Positions 39,338 to 49,169 are shown, numbered from the stretch's first letter. The stretch is 64,000 nucleotides of DNA from Streptomyces antnestii (GCF_004005495.1 NZ_RZYA01000001.1:310001-374000); one strand, 5' to 3'. Notes: a model not told the origin generated them from the sequence alone. Made by a program: numbers and translations.

Positions 39338-40894
39338 ATGAGACGCAGCGCAAGCACGGCGCTCGCCGTCCTGTGCGCCGCGGCCACGGCCGCCGTCACG
39401 GCCCTCGCGGCCGCCCCCGCCGCCACCGCGGCCGCCCCGCTCCGGGCCCGCGCCCACTACGTCGACTGCCAGGCGAAACCGGGCCCGGAGAGGGGCACCC
39501 TCAAGGCGCCGTGGCGCACCCTCGCCGCCGTGAACGCCCAACACCTGGGCCCCGGCGACCAGATACTCATCGAGCGCGGCACCCACTGCACGGGCACCCT
39601 GGCCCCGAACGGCGCGGGCGCCCCCGGCAGCCCGGTTCGCATAGCCCCGTACGGCACCGGGGCGAAGCCGGTGATCGACGGCGCGGGCGCCCCCGACGCC
39701 GTGCTCCTGCGCAACACGCAGTGGATAGAGGTCTCCGACCTGGAGATCACGAACGCGGCGAACCCGGGCACCAAGCGCCGCGGTGTGCGCGTCGTCCTCG
39801 ACGACTACGGAACCGGCACCCACTACCGCCTCACCGGCCTCGACATCCACGACGTCCGAGGCGACGACACCAAGGACAACAACGGCTCCGCGGGCATCCT
39901 CTTCTCCGTCACCGGGTCGGCGAAGGAGACGCACTACGACGACGTGCTCGTCGAGAACAACACCCTCAAGACCATCGACCGCGAGGGCATCTTCTTCGCG
40001 TCCAGCTGGAACCAGCGGCCCGTCATCAGCGGCTACGACCCGAACGGCCCGCACTGGGTCCCGTCCACCGGCGTCGTCGTGCGCGGCAACGACCTCGGTG
40101 ACCTCGGCGGCGACGGCATCGTCATGACGGCCACCAAGGGCGCCCTCGTCGAGCACAACAGGCTGAACGGGTTCCAGCGGCGCTCCGCCGGCTACAACGC
40201 GGGCATGTGGCCGTGGAACGCGGACGGCACCGTCTTCCAGTACAACGAGACCTCGGGCGGCGAGACGACCCGCGACGGCATGGCGTACGACGTCGACGAG
40301 GGCTCCTTCGGCACCGTCTTCCAGTACAACTACAGCCACGACAACGCGGGCGGTTTCTTCCTCGTCTGCACCGCCGACGGCAGCCTCGGCGACGCGGTGA
40401 TCCGCTTCAACATCAGCCAGAACGACCACTTCCGTGGCATCGAGACCTGCCGCGGCTCGTTCTCCGGGGTCCGCTTCCTGCACAACACGGTCTATGTGGG
40501 CGACGGCGTCAGCCAGACCGTCGTCAACGAGAACACCACGAACCGGCACGAGATCGCCTTCGACAACAACATCGTCGTGAAGGAGGGCGCGGGCACGGCC
40601 GCCTTCAACCTGCGCTCCGGCGGCGTGACATCGAGCCACAACGACCTGTACGGCGTCGGTTCCGTGCCCGTGAACCCGGGCGGCACGACCGCCGACCCGC
40701 TCCTGGCCGGCGCGGGCACGGCCACCGGTCGCGCGGACGCCGGGGCCGCCTACGCCCTGCGTTCCGGTTCACCCGCCCTCGGTGCGGGCGCGCCCCTGGC
40801 CGACGCGGGCGACCGCGACTTCGCGGGCAACCCGGTGACACCCGGGACGGCGCCCGACATGGGCGCGTGGAACGGGGTTCCGGCGGGTCGGTAG
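39338..40894 (+). CDS. Secreted right-handed beta-helix protein
   Basis: 518 residues. Signal peptide about 1-33 ending ATAAAP. The mature protein shows the pectate-lyase-like pattern of parallel beta-helix coils: WIEVSDLEITNAAN, YRLTGLDIHDVRGDD, VLVENNTLKTIDREGI, and repeated GVVVRGNDLGDLGGDGI-type rungs. It begins with the typical YVDCQAKPGPERGTLKAPWRTLAAVNA entry found in secreted glycan-acting helix proteins. It may be a polysaccharide lyase or glycosidase; the catalytic residues cannot be assigned. It precedes a sugar ABC operon, consistent with cutting a polymer whose fragments are imported. Confidence 0.82.
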   Translation: MRRSASTALAVLCAAATAAVTALAAAPAATAAAPLRARAHYVDCQAKPGPERGTLKAPWRTLAAVNAQHLGPGDQILIERGTHCTGTLAPNGAGAPGSPVRIAPYGTGAKPVIDGAGAPDAVLLRNTQWIEVSDLEITNAANPGTKRRGVRVVLDDYGTGTHYRLTGLDIHDVRGDDTKDNNGSAGILFSVTGSAKETHYDDVLVENNTLKTIDREGIFFASSWNQRPVISGYDPNGPHWVPSTGVVVRGNDLGDLGGDGIVMTATKGALVEHNRLNGFQRRSAGYNAGMWPWNADGTVFQYNETSGGETTRDGMAYDVDEGSFGTVFQYNYSHDNAGGFFLVCTADGSLGDAVIRFNISQNDHFRGIETCRGSFSGVRFLHNTVYVGDGVSQTVVNENTTNRHEIAFDNNIVVKEGAGTAAFNLRSGGVTSSHNDLYGVGSVPVNPGGTTADPLLAGAGTATGRADAGAAYALRSGSPALGAGAPLADAGDRDFAGNPVTPGTAPDMGAWNGVPAGR

Positions 40895-40979
40895 GGCTCT
40901 GGGCGCTGCGGTGACCGTGCTCGCAGTCTGCACGTTCCGTGCGCGAAGCTGCAAGAACTAAATAATTACCGATCAAGTC

Positions 40980-41009
40980 TTGTCATCGATTGGCGGGCTG
41001 GCGCAAGAT
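40980..41009 (+). promoter_or_regulatory. Probable promoter of the second sugar ABC operon
   Basis: TTGTCA (40980-40985), 18-base spacer and CAAGAT (41004-41009) lie about 90 bases before the first permease. An AT-rich stretch (aactaaataattacc) just upstream is unusual here and may hold a regulator site. Confidence 0.4.
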
Positions 41010-41094
41010 TCCGGTACCTCGCGCGCCGGGCCCGGCCCCCGCGAGGTCACCGCAGAAACCCAACCCCGCTCGCCACTCCACGCAGGAGGTGAAT

Positions 41095-42108
41095 GTGTCG
41101 GCCGCTGCGTCCGCATCGCCCATGTCCGCATCGCACAACCCGCCCGACCCACAGCACGAGGACCCCGGGACGTCGGGCAGGAAGGGACGAAAGCGCGCCG
41201 GCAAGCGGCCCCTGCGGGAGCGCCTTCGGCAGGACCGCACCCTGCTCCTGCTGTGCGTGCCGGGCATCCTCTACTTCGCGGTCTTCTTCTACCTGCCGCT
41301 CGCGGGCAACAGCGTCGCCTTCCAGGACTACCAGCCCTACCTCGGCTTCAAGGGAAGCCCCCTGGTCGGCTGGGACAACTTCAAGGCCCTGTTCGAACAG
41401 CCCGAGTTCTGGACCGCCGTCTGGAACACACTGAAGATCAGCGCCGTCCAGCTGATCCTCTACTTCCCCGCGCCGATCGCCCTCGCGCTGTTCCTCAACT
41501 CGCTGATCAGCAACAAGACCCGCCGCCTCATGCAGACCGTGGTCTACCTGCCGCACTTCCTGTCCTGGGTCGTGGTCGTCGGCATGTTCCAGCAGGTCTT
41601 CGGCGGCGCGGGCACGGTCAGCAGCTACCTGAACGACCACGGCGTGCACGTCGGCAACATCATGAACAACCCCGACACGTTCATGTACCTCGTCACCTCG
41701 CAGAGCGTCTGGAAGGACGCCGGCTGGGGCGCGATCATCTTCCTCGCCGCGATGGCCTCCATCGACACCTCGCTCTACGAGTCGGCGGCGATGGACGGGG
41801 CGGGCTGGCTGCGCCGCATCTGGCACATCACGCTGCCCGGCATCCGGCCCGTCGTGATCATGCTGCTCATCCTGCGCCTCGGCGACATCCTCTCCGTCGG
41901 CTTCGAGCAGATCCTCCTCCAGCGAGACAACGTCGGCCGGGGCGCCTCCGAAGTCCTCGACACCTACGTCTACTTCCACGGCGTCGTCGACGGCGACTGG
42001 GGCATGTCCACCGCCGCAGGCCTCATGAAGGGCGTCATCGGCTTCGTCATGATCGTCCTCGCCAACAAGTTCGCGCACCGCCTCGGCGAGCAGGGGGTCT
42101 ACCAGTGA
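41095..42108 (+). CDS. Sugar ABC transporter permease (LplB type)
   Basis: 337 residues. A basic hydrophilic tail of about 50 residues precedes six helices. Coupling loop SLYESAAMDGAGWLRRIWHITLP (about 220-243). The LplB type transports complex oligosaccharides or lipo-sugar pieces. Start GTG follows an excellent AGGAGGTGA. GTGA overlap with the next permease. There is no ATPase gene, so MsiK is the expected partner. Confidence 0.9.
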   Translation: MSAAASASPMSASHNPPDPQHEDPGTSGRKGRKRAGKRPLRERLRQDRTLLLLCVPGILYFAVFFYLPLAGNSVAFQDYQPYLGFKGSPLVGWDNFKALFEQPEFWTAVWNTLKISAVQLILYFPAPIALALFLNSLISNKTRRLMQTVVYLPHFLSWVVVVGMFQQVFGGAGTVSSYLNDHGVHVGNIMNNPDTFMYLVTSQSVWKDAGWGAIIFLAAMASIDTSLYESAAMDGAGWLRRIWHITLPGIRPVVIMLLILRLGDILSVGFEQILLQRDNVGRGASEVLDTYVYFHGVVDGDWGMSTAAGLMKGVIGFVMIVLANKFAHRLGEQGVYQ

Positions 42109-43064
42109 GCACCGCGCCCATCTCCACCACCCTGCGCCGCGAGACCCGCGCCCGTACGGGAGCCAGGAAACGCCGCGGCTCCGCCGAGCGCCCGGCCTGG
42201 ATGGAACAGCCCAACCCGGCGGCCCAGACACTGAAGTTCCTCGTCATCGTCGCGATGATCGTGGCGGTCGGCTATCCGTTCCTGCTGGCCATCGGCACCA
42301 GCCTCTCCTCCAAGGCCGAACTCGCCGCGAACGGCGGCTACGTGCTGTTCCCGTCGCACCCCACGCTCGAGTCGTACCGCGTGGTCATGTCCGGCGGCGT
42401 CATCACGCGCGCCGCGATAGTGAGCGTCGGCGTCACCGTCGTCGGCACGGCCCTGAGCCTGCTCTGCACGATCGCGCTCGCCTACGGCCTCTCCCGGCCG
42501 CGCACCTTCGCGGGCAAGCCGCTGCTCCTGATCGTCGTCGGCACGTTCCTGTTCACCCCGGGCATCATCCCGAACTACCTGGTGGTGCAGCAGCTCGGCC
42601 TGATCGACTCCTACGGGGCGATGATCGCGCCGATCCTGCTCAACGCGTTCAACATCATCGTGGTGCGCTCGTTCTTCCAGGGCATCCCCGACGAACTGCA
42701 CGAGGCCGCCCGCCTCGACGGCGCCGGTGAACTCACCATCCTGTGCCGGATCGTGCTGCCTCTGTCCAAGGCCGTCGTCGCCGTGGTCGGCATGTTCTAC
42801 GCGGTGACGTACTGGAACAGCTTCTTCAACGCGATGCTCTACATCAACGACCCGGACAAGCTGCCCCTCCAGGTGATCCTGCGCAGCTACGTCCTCCAGG
42901 GCGACACGTTCAACGCGAAGGCTCTGGGCGTGAGTGTGGTGCCCGCCACCACTTCCTTGTCGATGGCCGTGCTCATCCTCGCGGTCCTGCCGATCATCGC
43001 GGTCTACCCCTTCCTGCAGAAGTACTTCGTCAAGGGCGTCCTCACCGGCGCCATCAAGGCCTGA
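42105..43064 (+). CDS. Sugar ABC transporter permease (YtcP/LplC type)
   Basis: 319 residues, six helices. EAA loop ELHEAARLDGAGELTILCRIVLP (about 198-220) and the characteristic start of the transmembrane region ILKFLVIVAMIVAVGYPFLLAIGTSLSS-like. Overlaps the previous gene by four bases. Pairs with it to form the channel for the lipoprotein that follows. Confidence 0.9.
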   Translation: MSTAPISTTLRRETRARTGARKRRGSAERPAWMEQPNPAAQTLKFLVIVAMIVAVGYPFLLAIGTSLSSKAELAANGGYVLFPSHPTLESYRVVMSGGVITRAAIVSVGVTVVGTALSLLCTIALAYGLSRPRTFAGKPLLLIVVGTFLFTPGIIPNYLVVQQLGLIDSYGAMIAPILLNAFNIIVVRSFFQGIPDELHEAARLDGAGELTILCRIVLPLSKAVVAVVGMFYAVTYWNSFFNAMLYINDPDKLPLQVILRSYVLQGDTFNAKALGVSVVPATTSLSMAVLILAVLPIIAVYPFLQKYFVKGVLTGAIKA

Positions 43065-43119
43065 GCCACCTCCCCTCTGAGCCACCACCCTCAACCGCTC
43101 CTCGCCCCTTAGGAGAGTC

Positions 43120-44772
43120 ATGTCCTCCAGAGACTTCAACCGCCGCGGATTCCTCGGTGCCGCGACCGTCGCCGGCCTCACCCTCGCCGGCGCGGGCTCG
43201 CTCACCGCCTGCGGCGGCGGCGCGGCCACGGGCGGTGGTGGCGCCAAGGCGTCGGCCAAGCTGAAGCTGCCGACGTACGTCCCCGCGAACGTCCCCGCGC
43301 CCGACCTGCCGGGCAACGCGGCGGGCCTGGACCCGGCGTACCTGCGCTACCCCAAGAACCTGACCCGCAGCGTCGCCAAGAAGCCGGGCGACGGCAAGCC
43401 GGTCACCGCGCTGACGGAGACGTTCACCACCGCGGCACCGGCCATGAACCGGAACGCGTACTGGCAGGAGCTCAACAAGCGTCTGGGCTCCGACCTGAAG
43501 ATGACGATCGTCAACGGCCTCGGCGCCGACGACGTCTACCGCGCGAAGTTCAACGCCACCGTCGCGGGCGGCGACATGCCCGACCTCATGTGGTTCCCGC
43601 CGAACCAGGGCCTCAAGAACGTCCCGGCCCTCCTGGAGGCCAAGTTCCACGACCTCACCGAGTATCTGTCGGGCGACGCGGTCAAGAAGTACCCGAACCT
43701 CGCCAACATCCCCGAGTTCGCTTGGAAGACGGCCGTCATCAACGGCAAGATCTGGGGCCTCGCCGTCCCGTACGGCCGCATGGGCCAGGTCTATGTCGCC
43801 AACGAGGACTTCTGGAAGCCGGTCGGCGGCGTCCAGTTCGACAGCGCCCAGGACTTCTTCGACAAGGCGAAAGAACTCCTCGACGTCAAGCGCAAGAAGT
43901 ACGTCCTGGAACCGCAGTACGTGAACCACATCCTGCAGTTCGCGTACTGGCACGGCGCGCCCAACAAGTGGCGCATGGACGGCGGCAAGCTCACCCACTA
44001 CTTCGAGACCGACGAGTTCCACGCCGGTCTCGAGTTCGCCCTCAAGTGCCAGAAGGCGCAGCTGTTCTGGCCGGACCCGAACCTGCCGACGACGCTGGAG
44101 AAGATGGAGGGCGGGTTCCTCGGACTGCACGTCCAGTCGTTCCCCGGCTTCCTCAACGACAGCAACATGTACGACTGGCCGGAGAAGGTCCTCGTTCCGT
44201 TCGCCGCGGAGAAGGGCGTGACCCCCACCTGGGGCTTCGGCTACGGCTCGGTCGGCTTCACCGCGATCAACAACAAGGTGAGCAAGGACCGTATCGAGAC
44301 CCTGCTCCAGGTCATGAACTACCTCAGCGCCCCCATGGGCAGCGAGGAGCGGCTGTTCCTGGACAACGGCATCGAGGGCACGCACCACACCCGTTCCAAG
44401 GACGGCGACGTGCTCCTGAACAAGAAGGGCAACGCCGAGGTCCTCACCACCCGGCAGGCCATCAACTTCTTCGGCAACGCCCCGGAGACCCTGTACCTCC
44501 CCGGCAAGCCCGACATCACCCGCGGTATCCACGAGGCACAGGTCGAGCTGATGAAGATCGGCAAGACCGACCCGACCGCGGGCTTCTTCTCGGACACCTA
44601 CGCCAACAAGGGCGCGTCCTCGTCCGACACCGTGTACCAGGCGATCAAGGACATCGTCGCGGGCCGCGCCCCGCTCTCCTCCTTCAAGAAGGACGTCCTG
44701 CCCGCGTGGCAGAGCGAGGCGGGCGACGCGATGCGCAAGGAGTACGAGCAGGCCATCGCCGACAGCAAGTAG
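43120..44772 (+). CDS. Extracellular solute-binding lipoprotein (LipO type, Tat signal)
   Basis: 550 residues. Twin-arginine signal (DFNRRGFLGAATVAGL) combined with a lipobox SLTAC at about Cys31, so it is exported folded and lipid-anchored. The large solute-binding fold of LipO/YtcQ type shows GGDMPDLMWFPPNQGLKN and GKIWGLAVPYGRMGQVYVANEDF. It is longer than maltose-type binding proteins, as is usual for partners of LplB permeases. Ribosome site TTAGGAGAG before the ATG. Substrate unknown; probably an oligosaccharide. Confidence 0.9.
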   Translation: MSSRDFNRRGFLGAATVAGLTLAGAGSLTACGGGAATGGGGAKASAKLKLPTYVPANVPAPDLPGNAAGLDPAYLRYPKNLTRSVAKKPGDGKPVTALTETFTTAAPAMNRNAYWQELNKRLGSDLKMTIVNGLGADDVYRAKFNATVAGGDMPDLMWFPPNQGLKNVPALLEAKFHDLTEYLSGDAVKKYPNLANIPEFAWKTAVINGKIWGLAVPYGRMGQVYVANEDFWKPVGGVQFDSAQDFFDKAKELLDVKRKKYVLEPQYVNHILQFAYWHGAPNKWRMDGGKLTHYFETDEFHAGLEFALKCQKAQLFWPDPNLPTTLEKMEGGFLGLHVQSFPGFLNDSNMYDWPEKVLVPFAAEKGVTPTWGFGYGSVGFTAINNKVSKDRIETLLQVMNYLSAPMGSEERLFLDNGIEGTHHTRSKDGDVLLNKKGNAEVLTTRQAINFFGNAPETLYLPGKPDITRGIHEAQVELMKIGKTDPTAGFFSDTYANKGASSSDTVYQAIKDIVAGRAPLSSFKKDVLPAWQSEAGDAMRKEYEQAIADSK

Positions 44773-44816
44773 TACCTCTCCTACACGCTCAGTACACGCA
44801 GAACAGGACACCGCAC

Positions 44817-46004
44817 GTGGAAGACCTGCGCATCGGAGTCATCGGGCTCGGACTGCGACGCAACCTGGCGACCGCCGCGCACCGCCCCGGCAAGGGGTCG
44901 GTCGTGGCGGCGGTCGCCGACGTCGATCCTCAAGTCCGGGCTCAGGTCCCGGAGTTGTACGAGGGCGCCGTCGCCGTCGACGACTACAAGCGGCTCCTCG
45001 ACGACCCGTCGATCGACGCCGTCATCGTCGCCACCCCCGACGACACCCACGAAGCCATCGCCTGCGAGGTACTCGAAGCGGGCAAGCCGGCCTACGTCGA
45101 GAAGCCGCTCGGCATCACGGTCGAGCAGTGCGACACGATCCTGCGCACCGCCTACAAGACCGGCACCCGTCTCTACGTCGGCCACAACATGCGCCACATG
45201 GGCGTCGTGCGCCTGATGCGCGACATCATCGCGCGCGGCGACATCGGCGAGGTGAAGACCGTGTGGGTACGGCACTTCGTCTCGTACGGCGGCGACTACT
45301 ACTTCAAGGACTGGCACGCCGACCGCACCCGTACCACCGGCCTCCTCCTCCAGAAGGCCGCGCACGACCTCGACGTCGTGCACTGGCTGGCCGGCGGCTA
45401 CACCCGGCGCGTCAACGCCCTCGGCGACCTCATGGTCTACGGGGACCTGCCGCGCCGCGAGCCGGAAACCCCGCGCCCCGACGGCTGGCTCAAGGAGTTC
45501 GACTGGCCGCCGACCGCGCGCCACGACCTGCACCACGTCGTGGACGTCGAGGACGTGTCGGTGATGAACATGCAGCTGGACAACGGCGTCATCGCCGCCT
45601 ATCAGCAGTGCCACTTCAGCCCCGACTACTTCCGCAACTACACGGTCATCGGCACCGAGGGCCGCCTGGAGAACTTCGGGGACAGCCCCGGCGACGAGGT
45701 GCGGGTCTGGAACACCGGACCGAGCGGCTACCGCAAGGACGCCGACGTCGTGTACCGGGTGCCCGAGGCGCAGGGCTCGCACGGCGGCGCCGACCAGCGC
45801 ATCATCGAGGAGTTCTGCCGCTTCGCGCGGGAGGGCGGCGTCACCGACACGTCCCCCGTCGCGGCCCGGATGAGCGTGGCCGCCGGCGCGCTCGCCACCC
45901 GCTCGCTGCGCGAGGGAGGCATGCCGTACGACGTCCCCGAGCTCGAGCCGGAGCTGCTCGCGTACTTCGACGGAGGACAACTGCCGCGCACGGCCGTCGA
46001 GTAG
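44817..46004 (+). CDS. Gfo/Idh/MocA family oxidoreductase
   Basis: 395 residues. Rossmann motif RIGVIGLGLRRNLA near the start, then the family motif AGKPAYVEKPLGITVEQCD with the EKP lysine, and GLLLQKAAHDLDVVHWLAGG with the catalytic His and Asp region. Such enzymes use NAD(P) to oxidise or isomerise sugars and inositols. Last gene of the ABC operon before a terminator; it likely processes the imported sugar. GTG start with AGGA about nine bases upstream. Confidence 0.88.
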   Translation: MEDLRIGVIGLGLRRNLATAAHRPGKGSVVAAVADVDPQVRAQVPELYEGAVAVDDYKRLLDDPSIDAVIVATPDDTHEAIACEVLEAGKPAYVEKPLGITVEQCDTILRTAYKTGTRLYVGHNMRHMGVVRLMRDIIARGDIGEVKTVWVRHFVSYGGDYYFKDWHADRTRTTGLLLQKAAHDLDVVHWLAGGYTRRVNALGDLMVYGDLPRREPETPRPDGWLKEFDWPPTARHDLHHVVDVEDVSVMNMQLDNGVIAAYQQCHFSPDYFRNYTVIGTEGRLENFGDSPGDEVRVWNTGPSGYRKDADVVYRVPEAQGSHGGADQRIIEEFCRFAREGGVTDTSPVAARMSVAAGALATRSLREGGMPYDVPELEPELLAYFDGGQLPRTAVE

Positions 46005-46029
46005 CCGGAGCGGCAGCCGCAGCCCAGGC

Positions 46030-46065
46030 GTGGGCGGGCCCGTCGGAGGGGGCGGGCCCGCCCAC
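46030..46065 (+). terminator. Hairpin terminator of the ABC/oxidoreductase operon
   Basis: gtgggcgggccc pairs exactly with gggcccgcccac across a 12-base loop, starting 25 bases after the oxidoreductase stop. Confidence 0.75.
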
Positions 46066-46103
46066 ACCTGTGCGCGCACAAGACCATCAGGAGAGGGGGA
46101 AGC

Positions 46104-46889
46104 ATGGGTGCACCCGCCCGATGGACCCGGCTGCTGGACATCCTCGGCGACGAGGGGCGCGTCGAGGTCACCGACGCCGCCGAGCGACTGGGCTGCTCCT
46201 CCGCCACGGTCCGGCGCGACATGGACGAACTGGCCCGCCAGAGGCTGCTGACCCGCACGCGGGGAGGGGCCGTGGCGGGTTCCGTCGCCTGCGATCTGCC
46301 GCTGCGCCACAGGACGGCCCGCAGGGCGGACGAGAAGCGGCGCATCGCGAAGGCGGTGGCCGAACTCGTCCCGCCGGGCTCCGTCGTCGGCATCAACGGC
46401 GGGACGACGACCTCCGAGGTGGCCAGGGAGCTGGCCGTGCGCAGCGACCCGGGCGGCACGTCCGGCGGGGTCGCGCTCACCGTCGTCACCAACGCGATCA
46501 ACATCGCGGGCGAGCTGGCGATCCGCCCGCACGTGAAGATCGTCGTCACGGGTGGCGTGGCCCGGCCCAGCTCCTGCGAACTGGTCGGCCCGCTCGTCAC
46601 GTCCGTCCTGCAGAACCTCGCCCTCGACTACGCGATCCTCGGGGTCGACGCGGTCCACCCGCGCCTCGGCGCGGCCACGCACGACGCGTCGGAGGCCCGC
46701 GCGAACCGCTCCCTCGCAGAACGCGCGGTCACCGTGATCCTGGTGGCCGACTCCTCGAAACTCGGCCGGCGGGCGTTCGCCCAGGTGTGCGCGCTGAACG
46801 CGGTGTCGGTCCTGGTGACGGACACGGACGCCCCCGAGACGCTGGTCGGGGAGATCGCGGCGCTCGGCGTCGAGGTCCTGTGCGTGTGA
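46104..46889 (+). CDS. DeoR family transcriptional regulator
   Basis: 261 residues. N-terminal helix-turn-helix VEVTDAAERLGCSSATVRRDMDEL, then the DeoR sugar-phosphate-sensing domain with GSVVGINGGTTTSEVAREL and VVTNAINIAGEL, and later AILGVDAVHP. It responds to phosphorylated sugars. Strong AGGAGAGGGGG before the ATG. It lies downstream of the ABC operon and near the SIS-domain gene, and probably regulates one or both. Confidence 0.9.
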   Translation: MGAPARWTRLLDILGDEGRVEVTDAAERLGCSSATVRRDMDELARQRLLTRTRGGAVAGSVACDLPLRHRTARRADEKRRIAKAVAELVPPGSVVGINGGTTTSEVARELAVRSDPGGTSGGVALTVVTNAINIAGELAIRPHVKIVVTGGVARPSSCELVGPLVTSVLQNLALDYAILGVDAVHPRLGAATHDASEARANRSLAERAVTVILVADSSKLGRRAFAQVCALNAVSVLVTDTDAPETLVGEIAALGVEVLCV

Positions 46890-46903
46890 GCATATGAGCG
46901 CGC

Positions 46904-46937
46904 GGGCGGCCGGGCACCCGCCGGTGCCCGGCCGCCC
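46904..46937. terminator. Bidirectional terminator between DeoR and lectin genes
   Basis: A perfect 14-base stem (gggcggccgggcac / gtgcccggccgccc) with a six-base loop lies between two convergent stops, and can serve both genes. Confidence 0.8.
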
Positions 46938-46946
46938 TGCGCGGGA

Positions 46947-48074
46947 TCAACTGGGCGTGGTCCAGCGCTGGTTGGTGCCACCGGTACAGGTGTAGGCGAT
47001 CAGCCTGGTGCCGTCGGCGCTGCTGCCGCCCTCGGCGTCCAGGCACTTGCCCTGGTTGACGAGCGTGCTCCCGGAGTGCTGCCACTGCTGGGCGGCGGAG
47101 CCGTTGCAGGTCGACAGCTGGATCGAACTCCCGCTCACCGTCACGCACTTGTACAGGGCGCGTACGGTTCCGTCGTGCGAGAGGACCCAGTTCTGGTTGT
47201 TGCCGCCGGTGCAGGTCCACAGCTCCAGCGGGGTGCCGTCGGCGCTGCTTCCGCCCGTGATGTCGGCGCACTTGCCGCCGATGCCGGTGATGTCACCGGA
47301 GGCGGAGTTGCCGGTCGCGTCGTCGTGCACGCTGCCGCCGGGGACCTGCGTGACCTTGGCGTACTGGGTGCAGGTGCTGCTGGTGGACGTGGAGCCGACC
47401 GAGGCGGTGACGGTGGAGCCGGATGCCGTCGTGCCCGTCGGCAGGTCGAAGCGGGCCCGTGAGTAGGGCTCGTCCTCGCACGTCGCGGAGTTGCTGTTCC
47501 AGTCGAAGTACTCGACCCAGTCGACCATGCCGCCGGCGCTGATCCGCGCGCCCGTGCCGACCTGGAGGCTGCCGAGGACGAAGGACGTACCGGCCGTGGT
47601 GTCGGTGATGGTCGCCTTGTACCAGCCGGCCGTCGTGTCGGGGGCGATCCGGTACGTGTAGTGGTGCCCCGCCGTGAACCGCTGGTTGTAGCGGCAGGTG
47701 TAGCCCGTGCCGGACTCGTCGAAGGTCTGGCAGTACGTCCCGGACGAGCCCGCCTTCGCCGCCGTGGAACCCCACAGCGAGAAGAGGAACATGCCGGTGC
47801 CGGTGCGCCAGCGCTGCTGGCCGATGTATCCGCCGACGCTGTTGTCGAAGCCGAACTGGTGGGACCAGAAGACGTTCCCGCGGCCGGGGTCCGCCTCGAC
47901 GGTCGTACCCCAGGTGGCGTCGGTGAGGGTCGAAGTGCCGGACGGGAAGCCGTAGTTGGTGTACGTGCCGGGGGTCTGTCCGGTGGCCTGGGCGGGCGCG
48001 GCCAGGCCCAGACAGGCGGCGACCGCGACGACGGCGGTCACGCACACGGATCTGAACGAGCGGAAGCGGTGCAC
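46947..48074 (-). CDS. Secreted DUF3472-like protein with C-terminal ricin-type lectin domain
   Basis: 375 residues from GTG 48074, preceded by CAGGAGGAAC. Signal peptide about 1-32 (ending APAQA). The N-terminal domain of about 210 residues (YTNYGFPSGTST, FWSHQFGFDNSVGGYIGQQ, VDWVEYFDWN) resembles the DUF3472 group; that assignment is moderate. The last 130 residues are a beta-trefoil with CADITGGSSADGTPLELW and the QxW-type motifs NQNW, QQWQ and NQRW, so the protein likely binds galactose- or xylose-containing polymers outside the cell. The catalytic role of the first domain is unknown. Confidence 0.75.
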   Translation of the reverse strand: MHRFRSFRSVCVTAVVAVAACLGLAAPAQATGQTPGTYTNYGFPSGTSTLTDATWGTTVEADPGRGNVFWSHQFGFDNSVGGYIGQQRWRTGTGMFLFSLWGSTAAKAGSSGTYCQTFDESGTGYTCRYNQRFTAGHHYTYRIAPDTTAGWYKATITDTTAGTSFVLGSLQVGTGARISAGGMVDWVEYFDWNSNSATCEDEPYSRARFDLPTGTTASGSTVTASVGSTSTSSTCTQYAKVTQVPGGSVHDDATGNSASGDITGIGGKCADITGGSSADGTPLELWTCTGGNNQNWVLSHDGTVRALYKCVTVSGSSIQLSTCNGSAAQQWQHSGSTLVNQGKCLDAEGGSSADGTRLIAYTCTGGTNQRWTTPS

Positions 48075-48281
48075 GAGTTCCTCCTGAACGGTGGGGGAGG
48101 GAGGTGACTGCTGGCATGTGCTCGACAAGAGGGTGGAGCGTGGTGGGCTCGCTTGGGCATGGACTTCTGGTGCGTGCCCATGGACTCTCGGTGCGATGGG
48201 GCCGACCTGAGTGATCTCACATGCTCGAAAGCGCGCTATAACTTGCATAACCAAGCATGCGCTGGGATGTGAGGGTGCGCC

Positions 48282-49166
48282 ATGAGTCATATCGAGAACG
48301 AGCTGCAGAGCCAGCCCGAGTGCTGGAGCCGCGCGGCAGAACTGGCCGCCGACCGGGCGTCGCTGCTCCCCGAACCGGGCGAGCGGGTCGCGATCGTCGG
48401 CTGCGGCACGTCCCTGTACATGGCCCAGGCCGCGGCCGCCCTCCGCGAGGACGCGGGCCACGGCGAGACGCACGCCCACGCGGCCTCCGAGTTCCCCGCC
48501 GGACGCCACTACGACCGGGTCGTCGCGCTCACCCGCTCCGGCGCCACCACCGAGGTGCTGCGCCTGCTCGCGGGCCTGCGCGGGCGGGTCAGGACCACGG
48601 TGATCACGACCGACGCGGCGACGCCCGTCGCCTCGGCGGCCGACGATGTCGTCGTACTCGACTTCGCCGACGAGAAGTCCGTCGTCCAGACCCGCTTCCC
48701 GACCTCCGCCCTCACCCTCCTGCGCGCCCACTTCGGCCTGCACTCCGAGGCCGTCGAGGAGGACGCGCGCGACGCGCTCGCCGAGCCGCTGCCCCACTGG
48801 CTCGTCGGCTGCCCGCAGTTCACCTTCCTCGGCCGGGGCTGGACGATCGGCCTCGCGGGCGAGGCCGCCCACAAGCTGCGCGAGAGCCAACTCCCCTGGG
48901 CGAGCGCCCACCCGGCCCTGGAGTACCGGCACGGCCCCATCAGCGTCTCGACCCGCGGCACGGTGACCTGGATGCTCGGCGACGCGCCCGCCGGCCTCGC
49001 CGACGAGGTGCACGCGACCGGCGGCATGTGGGTCGCCGGCGGCCTCGACCCGCTCGCGGAACTCGTCCGCACACAGCGGCTCGCGGTGGCGGTCGCCCTC
49101 GCCCACGGCCGCAACCCGGACCGCCCCCGGCACCTCACCCGCTCGGTGATACTCGCCCGCGTGTGA
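48282..49166 (+). CDS. SIS-domain sugar-phosphate isomerase/deaminase-like protein
   Basis: 294 residues. Two SIS folds: the first with ERVAIVGCGTSLYMAQAAAA and the phosphate-binding RSGATTEVLRLL, the second with FLGRGWTIGLAGEAAHKLRE and ALEYRHGPIS, as in the isomerase half of GlmS and in AgaS. It would act on an amino-sugar phosphate. TATAAC at 48237-48242 is a possible -10 box. It lies divergent from the lectin gene; the DeoR protein two genes away is a likely regulator, as DeoR/AgaS pairs are common. Confidence 0.83.
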   Translation: MSHIENELQSQPECWSRAAELAADRASLLPEPGERVAIVGCGTSLYMAQAAAALREDAGHGETHAHAASEFPAGRHYDRVVALTRSGATTEVLRLLAGLRGRVRTTVITTDAATPVASAADDVVVLDFADEKSVVQTRFPTSALTLLRAHFGLHSEAVEEDARDALAEPLPHWLVGCPQFTFLGRGWTIGLAGEAAHKLRESQLPWASAHPALEYRHGPISVSTRGTVTWMLGDAPAGLADEVHATGGMWVAGGLDPLAELVRTQRLAVAVALAHGRNPDRPRHLTRSVILARV

Positions 49167-49169
49167 GCG

